Source of the DNA: Marinospirillum insulare DSM 21763
Lineage (GTDB): Bacteria > Pseudomonadota > Gammaproteobacteria > Pseudomonadales > Halomonadaceae
Direction: 5' to 3'
Length of the DNA: 64,000 bases
NCBI RefSeq assembly: GCF_000686905.1
Contig: NZ_JMLW01000008.1
Span: 1-64,000 of the forward strand
Below are positions 17,028-27,545 of this stretch, in pieces. Made by a program: the position numbers and the translations under genes. Every line of letters starts with the position of its first letter. Within the stretch, counting starts at the first letter, position 1. The notes under the pieces were generated by a model, which worked only from the letters and a program-made list of their open reading frames with translations, did no database searches and was not told the DNA's origin.

Positions 17028-18527
17028 TTAGTCTGACCAAGGAAGCTTTCGGTAACTTAGCGCCTCTAACAAATGCTTAGAGGTTATTCTTGGCTTGGCG
17101 TCCAAGTCTGCCAAGGTTAAGGCCACTTTGATTATACGGTGTGCAGCTCTGGCTGACAGGTGTATCTTATTCATTGCACGAGTTAATAACAGCTGTTGCT
17201 CTTTTCCTAAGGGTGCAAAGGCTTCTAATTCTGCTGGAGAAAGCTGTGAGTTGGGTTTGCCTACTCGCTGCATTTGGCGCTGCCTTGCTTCAACAACCCT
17301 AGCCCGTACAATTGCCGAGCTATCGCCTTCAGCTGGCTGCCATAAACAATCTGCTGGTAGCCTAGGCACTTCAAGGTGCAGGTCTATTCTATCTAATAAA
17401 GGTCCTGAAAGGCGGGATTGATAACGATTTATTAAACCTGGCGCACAAATACAGCTTTTTTGTGGGTCACCTAGATGACCACAGGGGCAGGGATTCATGG
17501 CGGCTATTAACAAAAACTCTGCAGGATAAGAAGTTTTTCGTTTCGATCTAGCAAGGTGAATCACCCCAGCTTCTAAGGGTTCTCTTAACACTTCTAAAAC
17601 CTGACGCCCAAATTCAGGCAATTCATCTAAAAACAAAATACCTCGGTGAGCTAAAGAAATTTCGCCTGGTAAAGGATTGCTACCTCCTCCAACCAAAGCA
17701 ACGGCAGAAGATGTATGGTGCGGTGAACGAAAGGGGCGCTGTCGCCAGCCACTTACATCAAAACCATTGACTATGGATTGAATAGCGGCAACCTCTAAGG
17801 CTTCTTCTTCAGTTGGCTCAGGTAACAAACCGGGTAAACAGCGAGCTAGTAAAGTTTTACCGCTGCCTGGTGGGCCACAAAAAAGCAGGTTGTGCTGTCC
17901 TGCTGCAGCTAGCATTAAGGCACGTTTGGCAGCAAGCTGCCCCTTTACTTCTAATAAGTCTGGGTACTTAAGTTCACCTACTTGGGGAGTAGTTATTTCT
18001 GGCTCAAAAAAAGGAGCTTGTCCACGCAAAGCTGCCGCTACTTCTAGCAGGTGGTTGGCAGCACCTAGCTTTAAACTGGAAACTAGACTGGCTTCAGCAA
18101 GGTTTTCTGCAGGAAGCACTAACCAATGGTTTGCTTTGCAAGCAGCTAAGGCCGTAGGTAGCACACCTTTTACTGGGCGTAGCTCTCCATTAAGGGCTAG
18201 CTCACCCATAAATTCTCGGCCCGTTAAGCTACTTTGAGGTAATTGCTTGGAAGCAACTAGAATACCTAGGGCGATAGGTAGATCATAACGCCCACCCTCT
18301 TTGGGTAGATCGGCGGGTGAAAGGTTAACGGTGATACGACGTGCAGGAAATTCAAAACCAGCCGTAAGTAAGGCACTACGAACTCGGTCACGACTCTCTC
18401 TGACGGCTGTTTCTGGCATACCTACAAGATTAAAAGCGGGCAAGCCATTAGCCAGATGAACCTCGACTCTAACTTCAGGCGCATCGAGTCCGACCAGTGC
18501 TCGGCTTGCAACCATAGCCAATGACAT
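17028..18527 (-). CDS. comM: YifB/ComM-family Mg-chelatase-like AAA+ ATPase
   Basis: A 499-residue protein with an N-terminal Lon-type S5 fold domain (MSLAMVASRALVGLDAPEVRVEVHL, then GLPAFNLVGMPETAVRESRDRVRSAL), a AAA+ Mg-chelatase domain with Walker A GPPGSGKTLLAR (about 217-228) and Walker B GILFLDELPEF, and a C-terminal helical domain. The MNPCPCGHLG cysteine motif is present. In naturally transformable species ComM is a hexameric helicase that extends branch migration during recombination of incoming DNA. Together with ubiK and glnK it keeps the Pseudomonas gene order. Confidence 0.93.
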   Translation of the reverse strand: MSLAMVASRALVGLDAPEVRVEVHLANGLPAFNLVGMPETAVRESRDRVRSALLTAGFEFPARRITVNLSPADLPKEGGRYDLPIALGILVASKQLPQSSLTGREFMGELALNGELRPVKGVLPTALAACKANHWLVLPAENLAEASLVSSLKLGAANHLLEVAAALRGQAPFFEPEITTPQVGELKYPDLLEVKGQLAAKRALMLAAAGQHNLLFCGPPGSGKTLLARCLPGLLPEPTEEEALEVAAIQSIVNGFDVSGWRQRPFRSPHHTSSAVALVGGGSNPLPGEISLAHRGILFLDELPEFGRQVLEVLREPLEAGVIHLARSKRKTSYPAEFLLIAAMNPCPCGHLGDPQKSCICAPGLINRYQSRLSGPLLDRIDLHLEVPRLPADCLWQPAEGDSSAIVRARVVEARQRQMQRVGKPNSQLSPAELEAFAPLGKEQQLLLTRAMNKIHLSARAAHRIIKVALTLADLDAKPRITSKHLLEALSYRKLPWSD

Positions 18528-18566
18528 AGCTAACCTCCTTGTCGATCTTTTTGCTTCTTCTAGTTG

Positions 18567-18809
18567 TTAGTTTTTAAGCTTAGCCTCTAGGTCTGCAACA
18601 CGCGAATTTAGCTCATCAACTCTTTGCCTAGTACGCTGATGAATTTGCAATAAACGCTCATAATCTTCTCGACTAACCAAGTCTAGTTTTGCTACGGCTT
18701 CTTTAACTAGGCTTTTCAAAGCTTGGCTAGACGCTAGGGGTTGTTTTATTCCACCTAGTTTTGCTGACACTTCATCTGATATTTTTTGTAAATATTCGGG
18801 GTTAAGCAT
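18567..18809 (-). CDS. ubiK: Ubiquinone biosynthesis accessory factor UbiK
   Basis: An 80-residue protein of the BMFP/YqiC family. It begins MLNPEYLQKISDEVSAKLGG, then has an amphipathic helix and a C-terminal coiled coil (VSREDYERLLQIHQRTRQRV to the end), which trimerises in homologues. UbiK helps assemble the ubiquinone synthesis complex. The ATG at 18809 has AGGAG upstream, which decides the start over the longer frame to 18863. It lies upstream of comM, 39 bases apart, on the same strand. Confidence 0.9.
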   Translation of the reverse strand: MLNPEYLQKISDEVSAKLGGIKQPLASSQALKSLVKEAVAKLDLVSREDYERLLQIHQRTRQRVDELNSRVADLEAKLKN

Positions 18810-18955
18810 TTTTATCTCCTGACTGAGCAGCTTAACATAGCAGTTTTTAATGCCTCTATGCATTAGGTCAAACCTTTACCAAGAAAATAATGCATCTCTT
18901 TTGGTTATTTTTCTCTAGAGGCTTTACCATTGACCTAGCTTGTTAAGCCACTTAG

Positions 18956-19968
<1,013 letters not shown>

Positions 19969-19995
19969 ATCATTTTCCACTTATGAAAGTTGATT

Positions 19996-21273
19996 TTATT
20001 TTAAGTTAAAACGAATTTCGCCATCCACTAAACTAGTAACGACTCGCCCTTTAAGTGGCTGATTCCAAAAGGGTGTGTTTTGACCTGCTGAAAACCCTGT
20101 TTGTTCGTTGAGTAGCCAACTAGCTTCTGGGTCTATCAAGGTTATATCTGCACTATAGCCTGGCCAAAGCGCACCTGATTCGATACCTAAAAGCTTGGCA
20201 GGCGCTAAAGCTAAACGCTTAACTAAATCGCCTAGGTTTAACCAGCCACTTTCAACCAAAGCAAGCATTTGCGGTAGAACCACTTCCAAACAACTCATGC
20301 CCGGCTCTGAGGCAGCGAAGGGTGCTTTTTTGGCTGCTGCTTCATGAGGCAGGTGACCACTAGATACAGCAGAAATAGTGCCATCTTTTAAACCTTGTAA
20401 AAGTCCTAGGCGGTCTGCCTCACTTCTTAAAGGTGGTTCTAAATGAAAGTTGCTATCAAACGACTCTAAACTTGCTTCTGTAAATAGCAGATGGCTTAAA
20501 GCTACGTCTGCAGTTACAGGTAAGCCTTTGGCTTTAGCTTCAGCTATTTGTGTTACTGCTCTAGCCGTTGAAAGGTGAGCAAAGTGTGCCCTTATTCCTG
20601 TTTGTTCAACCAATAACAGTGTTTGAGCAACCGCCAGGGTTTCTGCTGTTTCTGGAATACCGTCTAAGCCTAACTGTGAAGACAAGGAGCCCTCGTGTGC
20701 AAACCCTGAACCTTTCAGCGCATTATCTTCTGGATAAAAGATAACCAACAAATCAAAGGTGGCAGCATATTCTAAACAGCGGCGTAAAATTAAATTATCT
20801 TGCACTGGGCGACGTAAATTAGTGAGTGCAACACAGCCAGCAGCTTGTAGCCCTGACATATTGCTTAGTAGCTGCCCTTCTAATCCTTGCGTTAGCGCAC
20901 CTAGGGGCAAGACTTTGGCCTTGCCTGCTAGCTCGGCTCTTTCTCTAACAACTCTTACCACTGCAGGCGAATCAAGTGGGGGCTGAGTATCTGGGCGGGC
21001 ACACACTTGGGTAAAGCCCCCCGCTAAAGCTGCTTGGGTTTCACTGGCAATATTACCTTTGTAGCTAGGGCCGGGTTCCCTTAGGTGGCTACCTAGGTCA
21101 ATAAAGCCTGGGCAAACAATTAACCCTTCGGCATTAAGGGTTTGTTCCGCTTGAAAACCTGCAGGGCAATCACCTAAAGCTAGAATCTTTCCATCTTGAA
21201 TATGCAGATCAATTATTTGGTCTAGCACTTGAGCAGGGTCGACAACTCGACCACCTAGAATAGATATGTTCAT
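19996..21273 (-). CDS. PyrC': inactive dihydroorotase-like subunit of aspartate transcarbamoylase
   Basis: A 425-residue protein of the type I dihydroorotase family, encoded directly after pyrB with a 4-base overlap. The metal motif DxHxH is broken: residues 59-63 read DLGSH (His to Gly). The active-site Asp of TDHAPH is Gly (G306 in SSGHLPH), and the HCED-type segment reads FYPED. It therefore cannot be a normal dihydroorotase. In Pseudomonas such a PyrC' is needed to hold the PyrB dodecamer together, and an active PyrC is encoded elsewhere. The N- and C-terminal metal-independent parts (amidohydrolase beta-sandwich, AADI-type [10 protein letters not shown]) are kept. Confidence 0.9.
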   Translation of the reverse strand: MNISILGGRVVDPAQVLDQIIDLHIQDGKILALGDCPAGFQAEQTLNAEGLIVCPGFIDLGSHLREPGPSYKGNIASETQAALAGGFTQVCARPDTQPPLDSPAVVRVVRERAELAGKAKVLPLGALTQGLEGQLLSNMSGLQAAGCVALTNLRRPVQDNLILRRCLEYAATFDLLVIFYPEDNALKGSGFAHEGSLSSQLGLDGIPETAETLAVAQTLLLVEQTGIRAHFAHLSTARAVTQIAEAKAKGLPVTADVALSHLLFTEASLESFDSNFHLEPPLRSEADRLGLLQGLKDGTISAVSSGHLPHEAAAKKAPFAASEPGMSCLEVVLPQMLALVESGWLNLGDLVKRLALAPAKLLGIESGALWPGYSADITLIDPEASWLLNEQTGFSAGQNTPFWNQPLKGRVVTSLVDGEIRFNLK

Positions 21274-22274
21274 TGTATCTGCGCCTTTTCCTGCATCTGC
21301 CCACTCATTGCCATACTCATTACTGCCATGCGTGTAGCAATCCCATAACCTACCTGCTGTAAAATAACCGACTTAGGTCCATCTGCGACGGCAGACTCTA
21401 TTTCTACACCGCGATTGATAGGCCCTGGGTGCATAACTATTGCCTCAGGGTGTGCATAATTAAGCTTTTCTGTCGTTAACCCATAGAGACGATAGAACTC
21501 CGCTTCTGAAGGCAATAAAGCGCCAGCCATTCGTTCTTTTTGTAAACGCAGCATTATTACCACATCCACATCTTTAATGCCTTCTTCCATACGCGTATAA
21601 ATTTTTGCACCCATCTCTTCAATACCTATGGGTAGTAGTGTTTTTGGTGCAACTAGCCTTACTTCTGCAGCACCTAGCGTATTAAGTGCAATAATTTGTG
21701 AACGAGCGACGCGAGAATGCAAAATATCTCCCACTATGGCTACTTTTAGTCCCTCAAACTCACCCTTATGTTTTCTAATAGTGAACATATCTAACATGGC
21801 TTGAGTCGGGTGAGCATGACGACCATCACCTGCATTTATTATGGCTACTTTAGGAGTGATTTGACTGGCTATAAAGTGAGCAGCACCTGAATCTGCATGA
21901 CGCACAACAAACATATCAGCATACATAGCTTCAATGTTTTGCAGGGTATCCATTAGGCTTTCACCCTTGGCTGTTGATGAGGTTTTTATATCTAGGTTTA
22001 ACACATCAGCTGAAAGGCGTTTAGCTGCTAATTCAAAAGTAGCGCGGGTACGAGTTGAGTTTTCAAAAAACAAATTGACGATAGTTTTACCACGCAACAA
22101 AGGCACTTTTTTAACCGCCTGCTCACCCATATTGGCAAAGGATTCCGCAGTATCAAGAATTTCAGTTAACAAGGCTTTAGATAAACCATTAATGCTAAGA
22201 AAATGTTTTAAGCGCCCATCAGATGTTAGCTGCACATTGCGTGGATGAGCTGGATTATTTAAGGCGCTACTCAT
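21270..22274 (-). CDS. pyrB: Aspartate carbamoyltransferase catalytic subunit
   Basis: Joins carbamoyl phosphate and aspartate, the committed step of pyrimidine synthesis. The protein has 334 residues. The carbamoyl-phosphate loop [18 protein letters not shown], the SxxKGES loop ([12 protein letters not shown]), [18 protein letters not shown] and [12 protein letters not shown] are all present. It overlaps pyrR upstream and pyrC' downstream by 4 bases each. The N-terminal extension of about 30 residues is of the Pseudomonas class A type, in which it takes part in regulation. Confidence 0.97.
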   Translation of the reverse strand: MSSALNNPAHPRNVQLTSDGRLKHFLSINGLSKALLTEILDTAESFANMGEQAVKKVPLLRGKTIVNLFFENSTRTRATFELAAKRLSADVLNLDIKTSSTAKGESLMDTLQNIEAMYADMFVVRHADSGAAHFIASQITPKVAIINAGDGRHAHPTQAMLDMFTIRKHKGEFEGLKVAIVGDILHSRVARSQIIALNTLGAAEVRLVAPKTLLPIGIEEMGAKIYTRMEEGIKDVDVVIMLRLQKERMAGALLPSEAEFYRLYGLTTEKLNYAHPEAIVMHPGPINRGVEIESAVADGPKSVILQQVGYGIATRMAVMSMAMSGQMQEKAQIQ

Positions 22275-22816
22275 ACAGGTTCCTCTAGGTCAGCAGGGCG
22301 AATAACTAGGTTAAACTCTAGTGGGTCTGGGCCTGATAGTTTAATTCGTTTGGTGGCGGGTAAATCTAACTGCAATCCATAACAATCAGCTTGAATAGGT
22401 AGCTCACGGCCAGATAAAGAAAGCAGAGTCACTAGGGTAATGGATGCTGGTCGCCCGTAATCAAATATTTCATTCATAGCTGCTCGAATGGTTCGACCCG
22501 ACATAAGCACATCATCAATTAAAACCAGGTGTTGGTTTTCGGTAGTGAAAGGAAGGTTGGAAGGTTTAACGCTGGGGTTTAAACCAGTTTTAGAAAAATC
22601 ATCTCGATAAAAAGCTATGTCTAGCGTACCCAGTGGCCAGCTTACTTGCATTTTCTGACGCAAGGCTTCTGCAACCCATACTCCGCCAGTATGTATGCCT
22701 ATAAGAAGTGGCTGAGTAATGCCCTGCTCATTAAGGTAGTTAGTTAACTTAACTGCAAGGCTATCTAGCAGGGGTGCTACTTCTGGTAAAAATTCTGCTT
22801 TTTTCTGATAACCCAT
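22271..22816 (-). CDS. pyrR: Bifunctional pyr regulator / uracil phosphoribosyltransferase PyrR
   Basis: A phosphoribosyltransferase-fold protein of about 181 residues. The PRPP motif [17 protein letters not shown] is intact, as is [14 protein letters not shown]. In Bacillus PyrR binds mRNA to attenuate pyr genes; in Pseudomonas a PyrR acts with pyr genes in a different way, and in either case it can have uracil phosphoribosyltransferase activity. Three starts are in frame: GTG 22828, ATG 22825 and ATG 22816. AAGGG is only 2 bases from the second but 11 from the third, so 22816 was chosen with reserve. No attenuator was recognised upstream. Confidence 0.88.
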   Translation of the reverse strand: MGYQKKAEFLPEVAPLLDSLAVKLTNYLNEQGITQPLLIGIHTGGVWVAEALRQKMQVSWPLGTLDIAFYRDDFSKTGLNPSVKPSNLPFTTENQHLVLIDDVLMSGRTIRAAMNEIFDYGRPASITLVTLLSLSGRELPIQADCYGLQLDLPATKRIKLSGPDPLEFNLVIRPADLEEPV

Positions 22817-22840
22817 ATTGCTCATCACCCTTATACAAAA

Positions 22841-23329
22841 CTACGGTTTAATAAAGTCTGGTCCGGCTATTTGTTTTAGGTAGTCACTATTTCCTTGAGG
22901 GTCTAGCTCTAGCCATTCCTCTAAAATAACGGCTGCAGCTAAACGGTCAACAGGGTCTTCTCGAAAATTACCCTTATGCCCACCCTGACGCTTAACAATT
23001 TCTTTAGCTACACGGGTAGAGCCTCGCTCATTCATACCGTAACAAGCTTTTCCATACCGCCCAAACAAGCGCTTAGCAAATTTTCTTGCACGCTGACTTA
23101 AAGGGGTTTCTTGTAAAGCTTCGTCTAAAGGTAGCCCTACAACAAAGGCATCTGGTTGCCACTCTTTAATAAGTGCATCTAAAATTTGCCAAGCAGGAAT
23201 ACCTTCTTTGGCGGGTATTTCTGTTAACGGGTTAACAGTGCGGGTTAACTCATTGCCTAAGGCTGCACCGTGGCGCTTGCTTCCAAAGTCAAAGGCCATG
23301 ATTAAACGTGGCTTAGCTATATTAGGCAT
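22841..23329 (-). CDS. ruvX: Holliday junction resolvase-like protein RuvX (YqgF)
   Basis: A 162-residue RNase H-fold nuclease, in E. coli involved in maturing the 5' end of 16S rRNA and in resolving recombination intermediates. The first catalytic Asp is in IMAFDFGSKRHGAALG, and the last in EDPVDRLAAAVILEEW. The middle motif reads MNERGSTRVAKE, where the family usually has DERLST; the Glu is retained. It overlaps algH by 8 bases and is 13 bases upstream of pyrR's frame. Confidence 0.92.
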   Translation of the reverse strand: MPNIAKPRLIMAFDFGSKRHGAALGNELTRTVNPLTEIPAKEGIPAWQILDALIKEWQPDAFVVGLPLDEALQETPLSQRARKFAKRLFGRYGKACYGMNERGSTRVAKEIVKRQGGHKGNFREDPVDRLAAAVILEEWLELDPQGNSDYLKQIAGPDFIKP

Positions 23330-23897
23330 GCCCTGCTTGCCCAGTCATTAAGTCTAAGTTAATACCTAAGCTGGTTGCAGCTGCTGTTAGGCGGTCTTCT
23401 GCTGGAGTTTCAAACAATAAATGCTCAGTGGCTGGACAGGTTAACCAAGCATTATCAAGTAATTCTTGCTCTAGTTGTCCTGCTTCCCAACCTGCACAGC
23501 CTAGTGCTATAAGAAAGTGCTCTGGCCCTTCGCCTTTAGCTAGGGCTTCGAGAATATCTAAGGAGGTTGTAAGGTTGAGTTGGTCGCTAATGGGTAAGCT
23601 TGCTTTCCAGTCTGATGAGCCAGTGTGTAACACAAAGCCTCGGTCAACATGAACGGGGCCACCTCGATACACCTGCTGCGTTAAATGGGTAGTTGAAGTG
23701 ACTTCTATATCCATCTGCTCCATTAATTCTGCAAAGGTCAGTGGTAGTGGCTTGTTAATAATTAAACCTAAAGCACCCTGGTCATTTTGTTCACAGAGGT
23801 AGGTTAAGCTTCCACCAAAGTGTGGGTCTTTAAGTTGCGGCATAGCTAAAAGGAAATGATCCCTAAGTGTATTCACAATTTTCTCTTTGTTGAGCAT
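23322..23897 (-). CDS. algH: YqgE/AlgH family protein
   Basis: A 191-residue protein of the UPF0301 (YqgE/AlgH) family. The start LRDHFLLAMPQLKDPHFGGSLTYLCEQN, GLIINKPLPLTF, QVYRGGPVHVDRGFVLHT and FLIALGCAGWEAGQLEQEL are its hallmarks. AlgH was named for an effect on alginate regulation in Pseudomonas; its biochemical role is not settled. A possible minus-strand promoter lies upstream (TATAAT complement at 23919-23924; GCTCAA, the complement of TTGAGC, at 23944-23949, spacer 19). Confidence 0.93.
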   Translation of the reverse strand: MLNKEKIVNTLRDHFLLAMPQLKDPHFGGSLTYLCEQNDQGALGLIINKPLPLTFAELMEQMDIEVTSTTHLTQQVYRGGPVHVDRGFVLHTGSSDWKASLPISDQLNLTTSLDILEALAKGEGPEHFLIALGCAGWEAGQLEQELLDNAWLTCPATEHLLFETPAEDRLTAAATSLGINLDLMTGQAGHA

Positions 23898-23956
23898 CGA
23901 CTCGTTGATTCTGTCTAAATTATACGGAGATTGAAAGGTTTTAGCTCAACACTTAA

Positions 23957-24742
23957 TTAATTGGCATACCAACCATCTCCAAACTGCCAGGTACGAATAA
24001 TTTCTAGCACATCAGCATCAGCTTTGATTGATTCTGGAAGTGGTGCAAAAGGTGCGGCTAAGTTCAAGATACGCACAGCCGCATCATCTAATAAGCTATG
24101 CCCTGAGCTGGTCAATAATTGAGCCTCTAGAATACGGCCATCTGCAGCGATAACAACCATTAATCGTAACCTGCCACCCAGATTTTGTTTCCTTGCTTCT
24201 TCTGGGTAGTTTAAGTTGCCAATTCTTTCTACTTTTTGTTCCCACTGCTTTAAATACAAGGCCTCTTCACTGCTCATTTTAGCGCCTGAACTGATACGCC
24301 TAACCCTTGTTTGTTGAGCATAGCTAGTTTGCATGGCTGCCAGCTCGGCTTCAAGGCGTGCAATTTCTAAGCTGCGTGAAATTAAGCTTTTTGATACTTG
24401 TGGGCGGATGGCTTCTTGTTCAGGGGGCGGTGCCTCATCTGCTAGCTCGGCTTCTTCTGTACTAGTTGGTTGCTCTTCTTCCTTGGGTGGCGTGGCTGCT
24501 TCAATGAGGGGTTGTACTTGCTGAGTGGGCTCTACTTCTTCAAGGGGTTCTTCTGGCTCAGCAGCAGGCTGCTTAACATCATAAAGGGTTACTTCTGTTG
24601 CTTCTGAGAAGCGTTGTTCAATACTGACTTCTTTAGGTGGATCAAGGCTATAAAGTATCAACAGATGAAAAATCACAGCAATTAGCAGTGCCCAAAACAG
24701 AGGGCGCTGCCATTTAGCTGGTGAATTTAATTCAGCAGACAA
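23957..24742 (-). CDS. TonB-family energy transducer
   Basis: A 261-residue protein with a single N-terminal membrane segment (about residues 13-31, FWALLIAVIFHLLILYSL), a Glu/Pro-rich periplasmic spacer with repeated PEEPLEEVEP-like stretches, a short helix with EIARLEAELAAMQ and a C-terminal TonB domain (about 170-261, NYPEEARKQNLGGRLRLMVVI, SSGHSLLDDAAVRI, TWQFGD). It couples the proton-motive force to outer-membrane transport. No exbB or exbD is nearby; Pseudomonas has a similar tonB between gshB and algH. The start is TTG at 24742, directly after the gshB stop, and is less certain. Confidence 0.85.
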   Translation of the reverse strand: MSAELNSPAKWQRPLFWALLIAVIFHLLILYSLDPPKEVSIEQRFSEATEVTLYDVKQPAAEPEEPLEEVEPTQQVQPLIEAATPPKEEEQPTSTEEAELADEAPPPEQEAIRPQVSKSLISRSLEIARLEAELAAMQTSYAQQTRVRRISSGAKMSSEEALYLKQWEQKVERIGNLNYPEEARKQNLGGRLRLMVVIAADGRILEAQLLTSSGHSLLDDAAVRILNLAAPFAPLPESIKADADVLEIIRTWQFGDGWYAN

Positions 24743-25702
24743 TCAGTCTCGACCTAGGCGTTCAGCTATATAAGCCATTAACTGACCACCAATATCTAGG
24801 CCACACTGATCATCTAGTTCACGAATACAGGTGGGGCTAGTCACATTTATTTCGGTGAGGTAATCGCCGATAACGTCTAAACCAACAAACATCAGGTCTT
24901 TTTCTTTAAGCGCAGGTGCTACTTGCTTTACTATCCAGTAATCTCGCTCGGTTAGTTTACGAGCAATACCACTACCCCCAGCAGCTAGGTTGCCACGGGT
25001 TTCTCCGGCCATAGGTACTCTTGCTAAGCCGTAGGGTACAGCTTCACCATTAATCACTAAAATACGGGTATCACCGTCTTTTATTTCGGGCACAAACCTT
25101 TGCACCATAATTTGACGCTGATTGTTATTGGTTAGCTCTTCAATAATGGCGCCTAGGTTTAGGCCTTCTTCTTTAACACGGAAGATACCCATACCACCCA
25201 TACCATCGAGGGGTTTTAAAATAATGTCTTGATGCTCTTTGTGGAAAGCTCGAATCAGCTCGCTACTACTGCTAACCAAGGTGGGCGGGCAACACTCAGG
25301 AAACTCTTGAGCAAACAGCTTTTCGTTACAATCTCTTAAGCTTTGTGGCTTGTTAACCACTAGCACACCTTCACGCTCGGCAGCTTCTAATAACCAAGTA
25401 GACGTTAAAAAGTCATTGTCAAAGGGAGGGTCTTTACGCATAAGCAAAACGTCTAAGTCAGCCATGCTAGCAGGCTTAGCTTCGCCCAAGGTGTACCAGT
25501 TATTGGGGTCGGCAAACACATCTAAATCTGCCATACGCGCCCAAGCCTTGCCTTGCTGCAAATAAAGATCACCCATTTCCATGTATTTAAGTTTCCAACC
25601 ACGCTTTTTAGCTGCTAATAAGAGCGCCAGAGTGGTGTCTTTTTTGTAGGTAATATCTGCTATTGGGTCCATTACCACACCCACTACAACCTGCTTTGTC
25701 AT
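24743..25702 (-). CDS. gshB: Glutathione synthetase
   Basis: An ATP-grasp ligase that adds glycine to gamma-glutamylcysteine. The protein has 319 residues: VVGVVMDPIADITYKKDTTL at the N-terminus, LLMRKDPPFDNDFLTST, ILKPLDGMGGMGIFRV (ATP loop), MVQRFVPEIKDGDTRILVINGE and the Mg ligands in INVTSPTCIREL. The ATG at 25702 has GGGAGG just upstream; a GTG at 25714 is unlikely. It lies 30 bases downstream of rsmE and directly upstream of tonB. Confidence 0.97.
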   Translation of the reverse strand: MTKQVVVGVVMDPIADITYKKDTTLALLLAAKKRGWKLKYMEMGDLYLQQGKAWARMADLDVFADPNNWYTLGEAKPASMADLDVLLMRKDPPFDNDFLTSTWLLEAAEREGVLVVNKPQSLRDCNEKLFAQEFPECCPPTLVSSSSELIRAFHKEHQDIILKPLDGMGGMGIFRVKEEGLNLGAIIEELTNNNQRQIMVQRFVPEIKDGDTRILVINGEAVPYGLARVPMAGETRGNLAAGGSGIARKLTERDYWIVKQVAPALKEKDLMFVGLDVIGDYLTEINVTSPTCIRELDDQCGLDIGGQLMAYIAERLGRD

Positions 25703-25732
25703 TTTGCCTCCCACTCTGGCATTTTGATTAAA

Positions 25733-26452
25733 TTAATTAAAATCACCCCACCAGTGCTGTACCAAGCTAAGTGCAGCTAAGGGTGCTGTTTCTGTTCTTA
25801 AAATTCTGGGGCCTAAGCGCAAGCCTGTAAAACCTTGCTGCCTAGCTAAGTCTGCCTCTGCATCTGTTAAGCCACCTTCTGGGCCAATCAATAAGGCAAC
25901 GCTGGTAACTTCATTAACAGCTAGCTCACCTGTTTGACCGTAGGGATGCAGCAGAAGCTTCATAGCTTCTTGACGCTCTGCTAGCCAGTTAGTTAATAGT
26001 TGGGGCGAATGGATAATAGGCAAGTCATTGCGACCACTTTGTTCGCAAGCACTTATCGCTATTTGCTGCCATTGCTGTAATTTCTTTTGCTCTCTTTCTC
26101 CTTTCAACCTTACATCGCCTAACTGGGTGTAGAGAGGAGTAATTTCAGTAACACCTAGCTCAGTTGCTTTTTGAACGATCCATTCCATTTTGTCGCCTTT
26201 AGAAATGGCTTGACCAAGGTGGGTGTTTAAAGGTGAAGGGGCAACGGATTCAACGGGGGCTAACAAGGCTAATAAAGCTCGGTTTTTATTGCCTTCAAGC
26301 AGCTCTGCTAAATAACAATGCAGCCCATCAAACAGATGCAACTGTTCGCCTGGCTGCATTCTTAGCACTTGTATCATGTGACGCACCACCTGGCCTTCTA
26401 GCTCTATTTGAGCTTGTCCAGCCAAGGGTTGGGGTGAGTAAAAGCGCCGCAC
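25733..26452 (-). CDS. rsmE: 16S rRNA m3U1498 methyltransferase RsmE
   Basis: A SPOUT-class methyltransferase acting on U1498 of 16S rRNA in the 30S subunit. The protein has about 239 residues: HLGQAISKGDKMEWIVQKATELGVTEITPL, KKLQQWQQIAISACEQSGRN, then the knot motifs LLIGPEGGLTDAEADLA and LGPRILRTETAPLAAL. The chosen start is GTG 26452 (MRRFYSP), which aligns with the family and lies 7 bases after the secB stop. The open frame continues to a TTG at 26527 inside secB, which is unlikely to be used. Confidence 0.93.
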   Translation of the reverse strand: MRRFYSPQPLAGQAQIELEGQVVRHMIQVLRMQPGEQLHLFDGLHCYLAELLEGNKNRALLALLAPVESVAPSPLNTHLGQAISKGDKMEWIVQKATELGVTEITPLYTQLGDVRLKGEREQKKLQQWQQIAISACEQSGRNDLPIIHSPQLLTNWLAERQEAMKLLLHPYGQTGELAVNEVTSVALLIGPEGGLTDAEADLARQQGFTGLRLGPRILRTETAPLAALSLVQHWWGDFN

Positions 26453-26459
26453 GCTTAAG

Positions 26460-26903
26460 TTACTGGGTTGTTTGCGCTTCACGCTGTTTGCGTTCAGCAA
26501 AAATGGCTTCAAAGTTAACCGGCGCAATCATTAATGGAGGGAAACCACCTTTAACGACTAGGTTATCAATGGCTTCACGCGCATAGGGGAATAAAATATT
26601 AGGGCTGAAAGCACCTAGTGCGTGCTCTAAGTTGTCACCTTCTATACCTGCAATTTGAAAAGCACCGCTCTGTTCAATTTCTGCTAGGAAGGCTGTTTTT
26701 TCACCAAAGGTTACCTGAGCAGTAATTTTAACCGTCACTTCGTAAAGTTCTTCGTTAATTTGACGGTTGCTGGTGTCTAGCTTTACATCAACATTGGGTT
26801 GATCTTTAACCATAAAAACTTCTGGGCTATTAGGTGCTTCAAAAGACACATCGCTTAGGTAAAGACGCTGAAGGGCAAATTGGGTTTGGGGTGCTTCACT
26901 CAT
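26460..26903 (-). CDS. secB: Protein-export chaperone SecB
   Basis: A tetrameric cytoplasmic chaperone that keeps preproteins unfolded and hands them to SecA. The protein has 147 residues. FALQRLYLSDVSFEAPNSPEVF at the N-terminus, VTVKITAQVTFGEKTAFLAEIEQSGAF in the core and the LLFPYAREAI-type sequence NILFPYAREAIDNLVVKGGFPPL are standard. It sits between yibN and rsmE; grxC, which often stands between yibN and secB in enterobacteria, is absent here. Confidence 0.97.
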   Translation of the reverse strand: MSEAPQTQFALQRLYLSDVSFEAPNSPEVFMVKDQPNVDVKLDTSNRQINEELYEVTVKITAQVTFGEKTAFLAEIEQSGAFQIAGIEGDNLEHALGAFSPNILFPYAREAIDNLVVKGGFPPLMIAPVNFEAIFAERKQREAQTTQ

Positions 26904-26934
26904 TATTTTAGTTCCTTACGTTTTTTTAATTAGC

Positions 26935-27354
26935 TTACTTTTTCACTACAGGCATGGAGTCACTCTGCCACTGCATAATGCCACCTTTTAAGCGTAAGGC
27001 TTGTTCAAAGCCTGCTTTTTGCAACTTGGCAATTGCTATACCTGTAGATGACCCTGTGTTACAAACCACAAGGATTTTCTTTTCTTTATGCTTATCTAAC
27101 TCTTGAATACGGCTATCCAAGTTAGCTGTAGGGATATTAATAGAACCAGCAATATGCCCTTGAGCAAAGTTTTTGCGATCACGAATATCTAGCGTAATGG
27201 CTTCTTCACGGTTCATTAAGCGCACTGCCTCTGCAACACCTACACTACCACCTGCTGTACGACTCTCATTAAAAGCAATTAAAGCTAAGAGAAGAACAAA
27301 GGCACTTACTAGCATGGGGTTGTTAATACTAAATTCAATAATTTGCTCTAACAT
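26935..27354 (-). CDS. Membrane-anchored rhodanese-like protein YibN
   Basis: A 139-residue protein with one N-terminal membrane segment (residues about 12-28, PMLVSAFVLLLALIAF) followed by a single rhodanese domain with ITLDIRDRKNFAQGHIAGSINIP and the active-site loop VVCNTGSSTG (Cys about residue 98). Rhodaneses transfer sulfane sulfur; YibN's own role is unclear. It heads the long minus-strand run and is divergent from gpmI. On the minus strand a TATAAT (complement at 27486-27491) about 130 bases upstream may be its promoter. Confidence 0.9.
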   Translation of the reverse strand: MLEQIIEFSINNPMLVSAFVLLLALIAFNESRTAGGSVGVAEAVRLMNREEAITLDIRDRKNFAQGHIAGSINIPTANLDSRIQELDKHKEKKILVVCNTGSSTGIAIAKLQKAGFEQALRLKGGIMQWQSDSMPVVKK

Positions 27355-27545
27355 CGTTTATCTCTTTTATTAGGCCGTGGCTTAAGGTTAAGTGGAACTT
27401 AATCCAGAAAAAAATTTGTGGTTTAGGATACACCAGAGTAACAATCAAGGCATCCGTAAGATGGAGATTTAAGCCTAGTAACGCTATTATACCTTCAATC
27501 ATTTCTCTATTCAGATTCAGACCTAAAGAGTAATCCAAAAATCTT

